A stretch of 64,000 bases of DNA from JAGOEF01 sp964511665 (GTDB lineage: Bacteria; Bacteroidota; Bacteroidia; Bacteroidales; ML635J-15), in contig CAZEHA010000013.1 in the NCBI GenBank assembly GCA_964511665.1, positions 1 through 64,000 on the forward strand, written 5' to 3'. Both the position numbers and the translations under genes were made by a program. The notes under the pieces are model-generated. The model worked only from the letters and a program-made list of their open reading frames with translations, searched no databases and was not told where the DNA came from. Shown here one piece after another: positions 7,755 through 16,584 of this stretch (within the stretch, counting starts at the first letter, position 1; every line of letters starts with the position of its first letter).

Positions 7755-8441
7755 ATGAAAAAAGAAAAGATTTTACTGGTCGAAGACGACATCAATTTTG
7801 GGACGGTCTTAAAGTCGTATCTCGAAATAAACGATTATGATGTTACATTGATAAACGATGGAGCAAAGGCTCTTAATGCATTCAGAAACGGCAGTTTCGA
7901 CCTTTGTGTGCTCGATGTTATGCTCCCGAACAAAGATGGTTTTAGCATTGCTATCGACATTCGCAAAATCGATGAAGGTATTCCGTTGATTTTCTTAACC
8001 GCAAAATCGCTCAAAGAAGATGTATTGCGTGGTTTCGAGGTGGGCGCCGACGATTACCTAACCAAGCCTTTCGACTCTGATGTTTTACTGCATAAGCTAA
8101 AAGCAATTCTACGGCGAAACAAAGAAATGTTTGAAAATATCGAACCCAATGTTACCATTGGTCCTTACGTTTTCGATCATCAGTTGAGAACTCTCACAGC
8201 CAACGATAATGCCTTTAGGCTCACACCCCGCGAGTCGGATTTGCTTAAAATGCTGTATATCAACAAGAATCACGTACTCGACCGAAACCTAGCATTGAAG
8301 CACATTTGGGGCGACGACAACTATTTTAATGCCCGCAGCATGGATGTGTATATTACCAAACTGAGAAAGTACTTTAAAGATGTTGATGGAATCGAGATTA
8401 ACAATGTGCATGGCAGTGGATTTATTCTGGTTATGAAATAG
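7755..8441 (+). CDS. OmpR-family response regulator (RprY-like)
   Basis: A 228-residue protein: receiver domain at 1-120 with acidic pocket EDD near residues 10-12, phospho-acceptor Asp in VLDVMLP, the Thr in FLTAKS and Lys in LTKPF; then a winged-helix DNA-binding domain with RLTPRESDLLKMLYINKNHVLDR and the usual end GSGFILVMK. Co-directional with the kinase after a 31-bp gap, so one operon. Its last 11 bp overlap the convergent gene at 8431-9501. RprY-like assignment is by resemblance; regulon unknown. Confidence 0.93.
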   Translation: MKKEKILLVEDDINFGTVLKSYLEINDYDVTLINDGAKALNAFRNGSFDLCVLDVMLPNKDGFSIAIDIRKIDEGIPLIFLTAKSLKEDVLRGFEVGADDYLTKPFDSDVLLHKLKAILRRNKEMFENIEPNVTIGPYVFDHQLRTLTANDNAFRLTPRESDLLKMLYINKNHVLDRNLALKHIWGDDNYFNARSMDVYITKLRKYFKDVDGIEINNVHGSGFILVMK

Positions 8442-9501
8442 CACTGCTTTCGGGTTCGTTCATGTAAATCTGCCACTCGCTTCGTACTCGGGTTACAATG
8501 TCTTTAAAAACAGTCCTTGCTTTTGATTGAGGGGCATCGTGGCAACAGGTGTATGTTTTTTGCACATGCATGCTTGCTTCTGCTTGAGATTTTACCGTTG
8601 CCAAATGTTGAATGTTATCGGATACGTCTTGTGCAATTATTTCGTCAAGCGATAGTTGATTGCAGTGTTGTCCAAAATATAATCCGGCCAGTTCTTGTAC
8701 ACGTATGTGCGAAATGTGCTCGCCCAATACATAAACATTTTCATTTTGCATGGTAAGTTTCTTTTGTTCGAGAGGTTTTTGCGAAGCTTTAAAAAGGGTG
8801 ATAAAGTATTGTTGAATGAGATGTACCAAATCGGTTAAAGCCACCTCGCGGGTAACAAATTCACTTAGCTTTATATCTATTATTACATTATTTAAGCGCT
8901 TATCGATAAGTGTGTTACCGTATGTTTTATAAAGTTTTAGTGCAATGCTTGGAGGCAACTGAAAACAACTTGAAATCTGCGAAACCAACTGACACAACCC
9001 TGCGTTAATTTGTGCAATGCAGGCAGCACTGCCGTTAATAAATTTAATGACTTTGGTATTTCGGTTTCTGATGAATACTACCAGATTGTTATTGGCATTT
9101 ATTTGCCATTGCAACAATTCATGAAAGGCAACTATTAACAATTCTTCAAAATCGGAGGATAATTTGTCGATTATTGTTTCTCTGAAATCAAATTCCCAAT
9201 AATAATTGTAATGCGTATTAAAATCAGCATTTTCGTGGTTTTTCGCCCCATATTTCATAACGGAGTTTTCGCGTATTCTCGCAAATTGGTCGTCGACCAC
9301 CAGAAGTTGTATGGCATCGGGATATTGCTGGCGCAACGATTTTATGATTTTGAAAGTAAAATCGTAAATAAGACCGTAATTATCGGGCGGCACACCGTTT
9401 TTTTGAAACGAATACTGTTTTTTAATTGTACTTCCCATACTTATTTTGATGCCTCTCTCATCCAGAAACATCATGATGCTGTTGTTATTGTTTTTCTTCA
9501 T
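8431..9501 (-). CDS. uncharacterised protein with a degenerate FtsA/PilM (ASKHA)-like signature
   Basis: A 356-residue soluble protein with no signal peptide. The middle reads FINGSAACIAQINAG, QLVSQISSCFQLPPS and IALKLYKTYG. Laid against the FtsA pattern ‘IpvGGxhiTnDIAxgLxtpxxxAExlKxxyG’, spacing and hydrophobic positions agree, and the final KxxYG is present, while the catalytic and nucleotide-contact residues (the GGxxxT core) are lost. A strand pair NLVVFIRNRNTKVIKFING precedes it, as in FtsA/actin folds. This suggests a catalytically dead actin-like scaffold, an inference from eye alignment only. It ends inside the response regulator gene (11-bp convergent overlap) and is divergent from the gene at 9762. 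Confidence 0.6.
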   Translation of the reverse strand: MKKNNNNSIMMFLDERGIKISMGSTIKKQYSFQKNGVPPDNYGLIYDFTFKIIKSLRQQYPDAIQLLVVDDQFARIRENSVMKYGAKNHENADFNTHYNYYWEFDFRETIIDKLSSDFEELLIVAFHELLQWQINANNNLVVFIRNRNTKVIKFINGSAACIAQINAGLCQLVSQISSCFQLPPSIALKLYKTYGNTLIDKRLNNVIIDIKLSEFVTREVALTDLVHLIQQYFITLFKASQKPLEQKKLTMQNENVYVLGEHISHIRVQELAGLYFGQHCNQLSLDEIIAQDVSDNIQHLATVKSQAEASMHVQKTYTCCHDAPQSKARTVFKDIVTRVRSEWQIYMNEPESSAIS

Positions 9502-9693
9502 ATCGCTTATTTATTAAGTTAATTAATTTTATGATGCACTGAATGACAAAATAACTTATTGTAATCAAGGCTAAGTAGTTCATGTTGTTGAATTTTAGCA
9601 AATATACCCGCTTGTTTAAATAATTCTGCATGTTTAAGCTGAATCTCAAACTGAAAAATAATTCAGTTAATAATTCATTTATTCAGCATTAAT

Positions 9694-9738
9694 TAATTAA
9701 GTAAAATTTGCATTGTACTTAATTATGTTATATATTTA
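9694..9738 (+). promoter_or_regulatory. candidate promoter and operator dyad for the gene at 9762
   Basis: TTTG (9707-9710), a 20-bp spacer and TATATTTA (9731-9738; one mismatch to TAnnTTTG) form a plausible promoter 24 bp before the start codon. A perfect 10-bp dyad, TAATTAAGTA (9694-9703) / TACTTAATTA (9716-9725), flanks the -33 element symmetrically. An activator or repressor site is inferred; AT-rich sequence raises the chance rate of such repeats. Confidence 0.5.
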
Positions 9739-9761
9739 CACACTGAATTGCTTAACTCACT

Positions 9762-10907
9762 ATGAGCTATAGTTTTGTAAAACAAAGTGCCTTAATTGCC
9801 TTGCAACACATTCGTGATGTTTTGCATGGACAGAGAACATGTTATGTGCTATATTACGATGCGGCTTCAGAGCTTTTAAACATGTCGCGTTACGAAGCCA
9901 ATAGCGATGAACTGCATACCTATCGGGTTTTCGACGATGAGTTTCAGCACGACATCAGGGCTCCTAAGCGTCTTCAGGTGCAATGGTTTTCGCCCGAAAA
10001 CATTCCGGTTAAAACGCAGCAAAGTGTCACTCGTCGCATGGAGATATTTGACGAAGAGCAGAATACGGTGCTTTGTTTACGCCTTCGAAACGAGAACGAC
10101 GCCAGGCACGATTTACTGTTTGTCGAGTTTGGTAATCATATAAGTTTACCCGGCATACAGGCTTTTAATGCGAAAAATATTTCTCAATATAAAGATTTAT
10201 TAGGTCAATTGCTGTTGATGAGCATAACGGCAGTGTTGCAGAACTCTCGCAGCGATATGGCAGTTTTTGAATTGATGCAGCGCCAAACCATGAAAATTGT
10301 TGAATCGGCCCGTAGTTACAAAGCAGAAGCTAATGCCGAGCAGGAAATGCATAAACGCAGCATTGCTATTTTAGCCAGGGAGCAAATTAACAAACTATCG
10401 CTTCAGCTTTCGCGACCTTTGTTGTTGTCGGATGAATCCATAGAATTGCTGTGGACAAAGCGTGAGGCTATTGCATCGATGCAGGATGCCATAAGCGATG
10501 CTGTAAGGTTTGGATGCAATATGTTTCCGAACATCACTGAGCCTCTCGTGGTATATGGCGAATATTTTCGCTTCGATTCTCAACCCGAAACGGTAGTTCT
10601 CAAAAAGAATCGAAGAAAAAACAGTGCCGACAAACTGCAACGGGCTGAACAATTTTTATATCGTATCAGCAAGGCCGTAGAGTTATTGCTCTCAAAAAGC
10701 GAAAACATTACCGGTAAAACAGTTGGTTTAGCCTGTGAACCACCGGTAAGCGCACCCGCTATAAGCGAATTTATTCAGAAATACACCCCCGAAATTGTGC
10801 AGATAATAAACGAAAAGCCGGGGCACTGGCAGCTAATCACCAAAATGTTTCGCCCCATTCAGAATGTGTTGTACAATCAAAACCTGAAAATTTCGAAAAC
10901 AGGATAA
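9762..10907 (+). CDS. conserved-looking protein of unknown function, possible GAF-like N-terminal domain
   Basis: A 381-residue soluble protein that I cannot assign. Residues 1-170 show an alternating strand/helix pattern of the GAF type (helix ALIALQHIRDVLHG, strands RTCYVLYYD and TVLCLRLRN, LLFVEFG), with no chromophore or metal motif. Residues 180-215 are a charged helix (MKIVESARSYKAEANAEQEMHK), and the rest is helical with a basic patch LKKNRRKNSADK. Divergent from the FtsA-like gene across a 260-bp intergenic region, and convergent with the BatA/VWA gene 4 bp away. GAF resemblance is weak and is inference only. Confidence 0.55.
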   Translation: MSYSFVKQSALIALQHIRDVLHGQRTCYVLYYDAASELLNMSRYEANSDELHTYRVFDDEFQHDIRAPKRLQVQWFSPENIPVKTQQSVTRRMEIFDEEQNTVLCLRLRNENDARHDLLFVEFGNHISLPGIQAFNAKNISQYKDLLGQLLLMSITAVLQNSRSDMAVFELMQRQTMKIVESARSYKAEANAEQEMHKRSIAILAREQINKLSLQLSRPLLLSDESIELLWTKREAIASMQDAISDAVRFGCNMFPNITEPLVVYGEYFRFDSQPETVVLKKNRRKNSADKLQRAEQFLYRISKAVELLLSKSENITGKTVGLACEPPVSAPAISEFIQKYTPEIVQIINEKPGHWQLITKMFRPIQNVLYNQNLKISKTG

Positions 10908-10911
10908 AGCT

Positions 10912-12942
10912 TTATTTCATAAATCTGGCAATCAGTATTTCGGCGATTATAAACACAAGGGCTGCTATAACAAACCATTTCCATAACATTTTGCCGAGGC
11001 TTTGCTCAATAATATTCATGCTGAACGATGTGTCGGTTGGTTGCAGTGGGCTAAGTTGTTCCACACCCATTTTTTGCAATATTTCGATAGCTTGCTCTGT
11101 TTGTAAATAGTCGGTTGAGGACTCTTTGCGCGAATAGTTCATCGACACCATCGACAAAGGCTTTGAGTCGGAACTTATTACATAGTGCCCTGCCCTGACT
11201 ATATACTCGGGGATGCTGATTCTTGCACCGCCTTGAATTATTCTGTACTGTGGAATTACATCAATTGTTGAATCGCTGAAATGAAAAACTGTGTAAGCGG
11301 TTTCGTCTGTTTTAACATCAACTGTCGATTTTTCGCCGATGATATGATAGGTTTGATGCGAATCACCCGAAAATAATGCGGCATTAAAAAACAATGGCAC
11401 AAACACAGGATGTTTCATAAAAGCTTCATTTTCGGGAATAAGAGGTAAATTGCATAATAAAACCCGCCCTGCTCCCATTCTTTTGCTTACAAATACCGGA
11501 TTGCCTTTATTATCGCTAATAGCAATATCGGCGCCCGAAGTATTGAAAAGCTGCACAGGGGAAAACCACGAGAACTCGGGTAAATCGATGTTTTGATCTA
11601 TTTTGCCAAAAACATCGCGGAACAAATAATGCTGATAATTAACCGAGGCCAATTTACGGCTTGCTTGCGCCCCTTCTCCCATAACTCCCAGTTCGCAATA
11701 AGACAGTAATTGATTGTACGATTGAATATCGATTTCTTTTCCGGGTATAATCATGAGCACATGACCTGATTTTACGTAATCAACAAAGGCTGAAGCCAAG
11801 CCCGATGATATGCTTTTAAGTCCATTCGCAACAATAAGTTCATACCTATGAAATTCGCTGTTCTTCTCGTTTCCGGCTTTTACATCGCTATACTGCATAG
11901 TTTTACTGTCGGTTGCGTAAAGGGCCGAAAGATATTGTTGACCGAATGCTTCGTTTATCGATAGAATATTTACAACCTGATTAATTGAAAATGAAAAGTA
12001 TAAGGTATTATCGAAAATCACAGGATAATCGTCGATAGAAATTTGTCCTGTAACTATACCTCTCGACGAATGTGTAAAATCAATTTCGATATTCTTGGTT
12101 TCGAGAGCTTCTATGTTAATTTCGGTTATAGCCTTTACCGTGTCGTTTATAATCAGTTGCAAGGGAATGCCGGTATATGCCAGATTTGAATGATTTGTGA
12201 TTTTTACGGTCAATTCTTCGGTTTTCCCAAAGGTCTTCACAGGGTTTGCAAACCAGCACGAGTCAATAGAAATGTTGTTGGCCGAGATGTTTTGAACGGG
12301 TATTAAAAAAACCGAATGCCCAAACTTATCGATTGCCGTTTCACTTTCGAATGCGGTCTTCTGCAAATCGCTGATTATGTAAATGTTTAGCGATTGGTTA
12401 TTGCCTGCCAGCGATTGGGCTTTTAATAATACTTCGCCTATGCTTCGAAAAACCGGAACATTTTGCACATCGGCCAATTCGCGTTTTATGTCGTGAGCAT
12501 TCATCAGTTGCTGATGCCTTGGTTGAAAATCGTTGGTAATCAGGTAATATTGCATATCGGCCTGGTACGACGACACAATATCGTAGGCAATCTGCCGGGC
12601 TCTGTCGATAAGCCGACCCTGCTCTCCCTCTGCGTCCATACTAAAAGAATTGTCGATATAAATTACAATGTTTTTCTGAGTGGCGGTGTTTGTGTGGTCG
12701 GATGCCGGAACAAAGGGTTGTGCGAAGGCAAAAACCAAGGCTGCAATTGTCAAAATTCGCATAAGAAGTATTAAATAATGCTTCAATTTGGTTTTTGTTC
12801 TGTTCTCCTTCTGAAGGTTTTGCAGCAACGCATTATTGCTAAAGTACACTGTTTTAAACCTCCTGAAATGAAACAGATGAATTATAACAGGTATCGAAAT
12901 GGCAAATAAACTCCAAAGAAACGCAGGAACTAAAAAACTCAT
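10912..12942 (-). CDS. BatA-type membrane protein with VWA domain
   Basis: Start placed at the ATG at 12942 (MSFLVPAFLW), the usual beginning of the ‘aerotolerance regulator N-terminal’ BatA domain; 676 residues. Order: BatA N-terminal domain with two helices (residues 1-80, including IPVIIHLFHFRR), a VWA domain with MIDAS motif DNSFS (IVIYIDNSFSMDAEG) to about 240, a long beta-rich periplasmic region, a DUF4159/GATase-like portion (about 340-530), and a C-terminal transmembrane helix (WKWFVIAALVFIIAEILIARF). Such proteins occur across Bacteroidota; their function is not settled. It stands alone here, not in a moxR-bat cluster. A 262-bp intergenic region separates it from the divergent PorE-like gene. 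Confidence 0.85.
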   Translation of the reverse strand: MSFLVPAFLWSLFAISIPVIIHLFHFRRFKTVYFSNNALLQNLQKENRTKTKLKHYLILLMRILTIAALVFAFAQPFVPASDHTNTATQKNIVIYIDNSFSMDAEGEQGRLIDRARQIAYDIVSSYQADMQYYLITNDFQPRHQQLMNAHDIKRELADVQNVPVFRSIGEVLLKAQSLAGNNQSLNIYIISDLQKTAFESETAIDKFGHSVFLIPVQNISANNISIDSCWFANPVKTFGKTEELTVKITNHSNLAYTGIPLQLIINDTVKAITEINIEALETKNIEIDFTHSSRGIVTGQISIDDYPVIFDNTLYFSFSINQVVNILSINEAFGQQYLSALYATDSKTMQYSDVKAGNEKNSEFHRYELIVANGLKSISSGLASAFVDYVKSGHVLMIIPGKEIDIQSYNQLLSYCELGVMGEGAQASRKLASVNYQHYLFRDVFGKIDQNIDLPEFSWFSPVQLFNTSGADIAISDNKGNPVFVSKRMGAGRVLLCNLPLIPENEAFMKHPVFVPLFFNAALFSGDSHQTYHIIGEKSTVDVKTDETAYTVFHFSDSTIDVIPQYRIIQGGARISIPEYIVRAGHYVISSDSKPLSMVSMNYSRKESSTDYLQTEQAIEILQKMGVEQLSPLQPTDTSFSMNIIEQSLGKMLWKWFVIAALVFIIAEILIARFMK

Positions 12943-13139
12943 ATCACAATATTTCTGGTAGCAAAAATAGCTATTTGTTGTGTATAAATCCGACACCTGC
13001 ATCAATTTATTCTTCGTGCATCATGAAGTTATCGAAAAAGCATCTGTTTTTTGATACTCAAAAGCTCTGTTTTACTGCTTTTTAACTGTGTGAAACAGTT
13101 GATATCATAATATTTTTGTTAATAATATATGCAATTCTA

Positions 13140-13171
13140 TTGTAATAAGTTTATGAATATTATTACTTTTG
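13140..13171 (+). promoter_or_regulatory. promoter of the PorE-like gene
   Basis: TTG (13140-13142), a 21-bp spacer and TACTTTTG (13164-13171) match the Bacteroidota -33/-7 consensus. Predicted start of transcription is near 13176, giving a leader of about 29 nt. Confidence 0.7.
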
Positions 13172-13204
13172 TAGTTTGGTGCCAAAATTTTAATTTACAA
13201 TGTA

Positions 13205-15568
13205 ATGAAGAAGTTAGTAATTATTTTCACACTCTTAGCAATGACAGCAAGTCTTTCGAGTGTGTATGCGCAAAGCGACGACATTCGCAGTTTGCCTGCT
13301 AAGGAATTATGGAAGCGGGCTGAAGCTTATGTTATGGTCAACATGTTTGAGGAAGCTCTCGATTACTATCTTGTACTGTTCGAGCAAGATTCCACCAACA
13401 AACATGTCGCTTTTAAATTGGGGTATTGTTATCTGCAATCGGAGAAAGCACAGGATATTAATAATGCCATCGATTTTTTACTAATCGCGTCCACCGACAT
13501 CAACAAAAAGTTTAGCAATCGTATTAATGATAAATCAGCACCTATTGAAACCAATTTCTTTCTGGGAGTAGCTTATCGCCTGAAGCGTGATTATAAAACA
13601 GCCCTCGATTATTACAAAGATTTTCAGAAAGATTTCTCAAGCGCCAAAATGAACATTGTAAGTCAGAATCAGCTTGACCTCGAAATAAGGTCTTGCACCG
13701 AAGCCGACAAAGAACGCAACTATTCTGAAATGATGCCTTATAATTTTAAAATGAAAAATACGCAACAGGAACTAAAGATGCGTTGTCCAATTTATGCTTA
13801 CGAGGCCGACATGTTGTTTTTTACTTTGGGTGAAGGGAATACCTTCCCTCCTGACCTCAATTTCGACAGAGAATACGATTATAAGCCGCTCGATAGCATC
13901 TTTTATTCAAGACGAATCAACGATTCATTGTGGGATGAGCCGGTGAACATCAGTCCTATGCTTCAGATAGGCGCTCCGGCAATGCCGGTAACAGCTACCC
14001 CCGATGGAAAATTCCTGTATTTGGTTATTGATGTTGGCGACAATGGCGATATTTACGTGTCGGAACGGAATCAGGATGGCAGTTATGGCATTCCGAAAGC
14101 CTTGAACCGAAACATTAACACCAGGCATTGGGAGTCGTTTGCCAGTATTACCAGCGATGGTAAAAGGCTGTATTTTACCAGTATGCGTCCGGGTGGCATT
14201 GGTGGCCTCGATATTTATTATTCCGACGCCGACGACAAAGGCAACTGGGGCGAAGCTGTGAATCTTGGAGCCGGCATTAACACTCCCGGTTTCGAAGAAA
14301 TGCCCTATATTGCACGTAACGACAGAGAGCTTTATTTTAGTTCAGAGGGTCATTCCACAACCGGAGGCTTCGATGTGTTTTATGTGGCCTATTTGCAGCG
14401 CGACAATTCATGGTCATCGCCAATAAACGTGGGATTCCCGTTTAACACCGATGGCAACGATATGGGCTATATTGTTGAATTCGACGGCGATTTTGCATTT
14501 TGTCCGGTAAACAGTAGCAAACGCCGCACAGGCTACGAGGATTGCGATTGTATAAGCCTGAAACGCGAAAAAACATACCGCCCCATTGTTATCAACTGCA
14601 TTGTGAACCCCGACGAAACACTGAAGTCGCTGCCCGATGATATGATGCTATATGTTGTAAATAATACAAGTGGCGATACAGTGAAAGCTTTCACACTTTT
14701 TGAAACACAAGGAAATGTGAATTTCACACTACCCTCGGGCGATTACACTTTCTACACACACAGCGAATGGGCCGACCCTTCAACTACCATGCTTAATGTG
14801 CCGTTAGAAAGCGACGACATCAATTTGATTATACCGGTATCGGCACAGCTCACCGCACAAAATCCCGATAAGAAAAACAATCCTTTCTTAATGCGCGGAG
14901 CCACGGTAACTTGCACGGTTATTCGCGACAACACACTGGCTGCCATGCCTGCCGACCTGATGCTGTATGTTTTCAACGACGATACACGCGAAATGGTGAA
15001 ATCGTTTCCTATATCCGACAACAAAAACATCACAAGAATGACCTTACCCGAAGGTAACTATACTTTTAAAACCGAGAGCAAGTTTGCCAATCCAAGTCTC
15101 GAAAAGTTACAGGTTAAAGACCCTGACCAGTCGTATGAGGTAACAATTCAGATTTCGGCCCCCAGCGACCAGATTTACACAGTTACATGGGTGCAGTTCG
15201 ATTTCGACATGTATAACATTAAACCCGAGTTCCACAATAACCTCGATTCGTTGGCCGACTATTTAAAGAAATACACTCATGCCATTGTGGCTATTCATGG
15301 TCACACCGATCCCTTTGGCAGTAACGAATACAACATTGCACTAGGGCTTCGCAGAGCCAATGCGGTGAAAGATTATTTGGTAAAGAAAGGTGTTAACACC
15401 AATCAGTTAACCACCGAAACCTACGGCGAAGAACGTCGTGTGGCCAAGGGAGAATCGGTTGAAGCCCGTAAATACGATCGCAGGGTTGAATTTATGGTGC
15501 AAAAACAGGGTGGCATCACTTTGAAGGTGATTCCACGAATGCCTCCTGCCAAGTATGCCGCCGAATAA
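13205..15568 (+). CDS. PorE-like OmpA-family protein (TPR, beta-propeller, CRD-like repeats, OmpA)
   Basis: A 787-residue exported protein. Signal peptide 1-22 (MKKLVIIFTLLAMTASLSSVYA); TPR-like helices about 30-170 (ALDYYLVLFEQD, ALDYYKDF); PD40/WD40-like propeller about 190-450 with repeated blades such as GKRLYFTSMRPGG-GGLDIYYS and RELYFSSEG; two related beta-sandwich (CRD-like) repeats about 455-545 and 560-650, each with ‘LPxDxMLYV’ and ‘LPxGxYTF’; OmpA peptidoglycan-binding domain about 660-780 with HGHTDPFGSNEYN and GLRRANAVKDYL. This is the domain order of PorE, a T9SS component that ties the machine to the cell wall. No lipobox is seen. Several PorE-like paralogs exist in Bacteroidota, so the exact role is uncertain. 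Confidence 0.88.
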   Translation: MKKLVIIFTLLAMTASLSSVYAQSDDIRSLPAKELWKRAEAYVMVNMFEEALDYYLVLFEQDSTNKHVAFKLGYCYLQSEKAQDINNAIDFLLIASTDINKKFSNRINDKSAPIETNFFLGVAYRLKRDYKTALDYYKDFQKDFSSAKMNIVSQNQLDLEIRSCTEADKERNYSEMMPYNFKMKNTQQELKMRCPIYAYEADMLFFTLGEGNTFPPDLNFDREYDYKPLDSIFYSRRINDSLWDEPVNISPMLQIGAPAMPVTATPDGKFLYLVIDVGDNGDIYVSERNQDGSYGIPKALNRNINTRHWESFASITSDGKRLYFTSMRPGGIGGLDIYYSDADDKGNWGEAVNLGAGINTPGFEEMPYIARNDRELYFSSEGHSTTGGFDVFYVAYLQRDNSWSSPINVGFPFNTDGNDMGYIVEFDGDFAFCPVNSSKRRTGYEDCDCISLKREKTYRPIVINCIVNPDETLKSLPDDMMLYVVNNTSGDTVKAFTLFETQGNVNFTLPSGDYTFYTHSEWADPSTTMLNVPLESDDINLIIPVSAQLTAQNPDKKNNPFLMRGATVTCTVIRDNTLAAMPADLMLYVFNDDTREMVKSFPISDNKNITRMTLPEGNYTFKTESKFANPSLEKLQVKDPDQSYEVTIQISAPSDQIYTVTWVQFDFDMYNIKPEFHNNLDSLADYLKKYTHAIVAIHGHTDPFGSNEYNIALGLRRANAVKDYLVKKGVNTNQLTTETYGEERRVAKGESVEARKYDRRVEFMVQKQGGITLKVIPRMPPAKYAAE

Positions 15569-15588
15569 ACGTTTTACATATTCACCCG

Positions 15589-15613
15589 AAAGGCTGCTTT
15601 AAAGGCAGCCTTT
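15589..15613 (+). terminator. Rho-independent terminator after the PorE-like gene
   Basis: AAAGGCTGC (15589-15597) pairs with GCAGCCTTT (15605-15613), followed by further T. It lies 21 nt after the stop codon. Confidence 0.85.
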
Positions 15614-15683
15614 TTTGTTAGCAGTGCCAATAATAGCACTCAATGTCGAAGATTGCCGGCACCAGAAAACAAGATAATGCTTA

Positions 15684-16436
15684 TTACTGGTTGTGTTTTC
15701 TGTCGTAAACTGAGATTGTAATACCCGAACCAAAATACATTTCACTTTTAGGTAAGTTGCTATAATATGGAATTTCGGAGAAAAACAGGTTTTTACCAAT
15801 GTAAAAATTGAATTGCATATATCTGGTTAACTCCATGCTGAAAAACGCTACAGGCTCCACACTTAAACACTTGTAGTCGTGGTTCATTACAATCCCACGC
15901 CACTCTAAATTTATCCCACTTAAGTTTTGATAAATTCTGTAAGGCATATAAGCGGTTTTTATTGCTATACCATAGGTTAGATTCGGTTTTACCATCGCAA
16001 AACAAGGCTGAATATAAAACTGATGATAAGAAGCTTTACCTTTGTGCATATCATGAGTTAATCCCTCCATGAAAAAAGACCATCCCCTCCCATATCCGGC
16101 TACCAAGCTGATATGCATTTGGGGTGTTTGATACAGACCTCCTACACCGGTAGAGTAGAGATAATTTGCCCCATTAATAAAAAAAGACCAATCGGCATAA
16201 TTGGCCTGAGCTTGTAAAACGCCATATTTAAACAATCGCAAATTGACTTTACTGTCGATGCCGTGATTTCCCCATTCAAACGAAGTTTTCAAAATTTCAT
16301 TATCTTCAAATATGGGAATGTTTGGTGTTGCAGCCTCATAGTAAATGCTTCTGCAACTTTCGAACAAAAGAGCTGTATTGCAAATTAACGCGAGTGCAAA
16401 TACGCGGATATGTGTTTTGTAACGAAACAGCAACAT
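15684..16436 (-). CDS. exported protein of unknown function, possible lipoprotein or small beta-barrel
   Basis: 250 residues with an N-terminal hydrophobic signal (VFALALICNTALLF) followed by ESC, a possible but atypical lipobox (Glu at -2). The mature part is rich in aromatic residues and short alternating strands (WSFFINGANYLYSTGVGG, HISLVAGYGRGWSFFMEG, QFNFYIGKNLFF), as in outer-membrane beta-barrels. I recognise no family. It converges on the PorE-like gene; no operon partner. Confidence 0.7.
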   Translation of the reverse strand: MLLFRYKTHIRVFALALICNTALLFESCRSIYYEAATPNIPIFEDNEILKTSFEWGNHGIDSKVNLRLFKYGVLQAQANYADWSFFINGANYLYSTGVGGLYQTPQMHISLVAGYGRGWSFFMEGLTHDMHKGKASYHQFYIQPCFAMVKPNLTYGIAIKTAYMPYRIYQNLSGINLEWRGIVMNHDYKCLSVEPVAFFSMELTRYMQFNFYIGKNLFFSEIPYYSNLPKSEMYFGSGITISVYDRKHNQ

Positions 16437-16584
16437 GTAGAATGTAGTTAGATATATCGAATTATTGTGATTGCAAATTTATTAAAAACAAACGAAGAAC
16501 AAGCTAAGCACTAATTATTCATAAAAAAAGAGCCACAACAATGTATTGCGGCCCCTCTCCCAATATTTAGACATTCTAATAGCT

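Noticed and set aside
7755..8441. Two-component system assigned as the regulator of the cyd operon
   Set aside because: Adjacency is the only evidence; the system has its own promoter and no matching site was recognised upstream of DUF4492.
16527..16560. Terminator after tdh on the minus strand
   Set aside because: A T7 run is preceded only by an irregular stem (GAGCC/GGC with mismatches), too weak to list.
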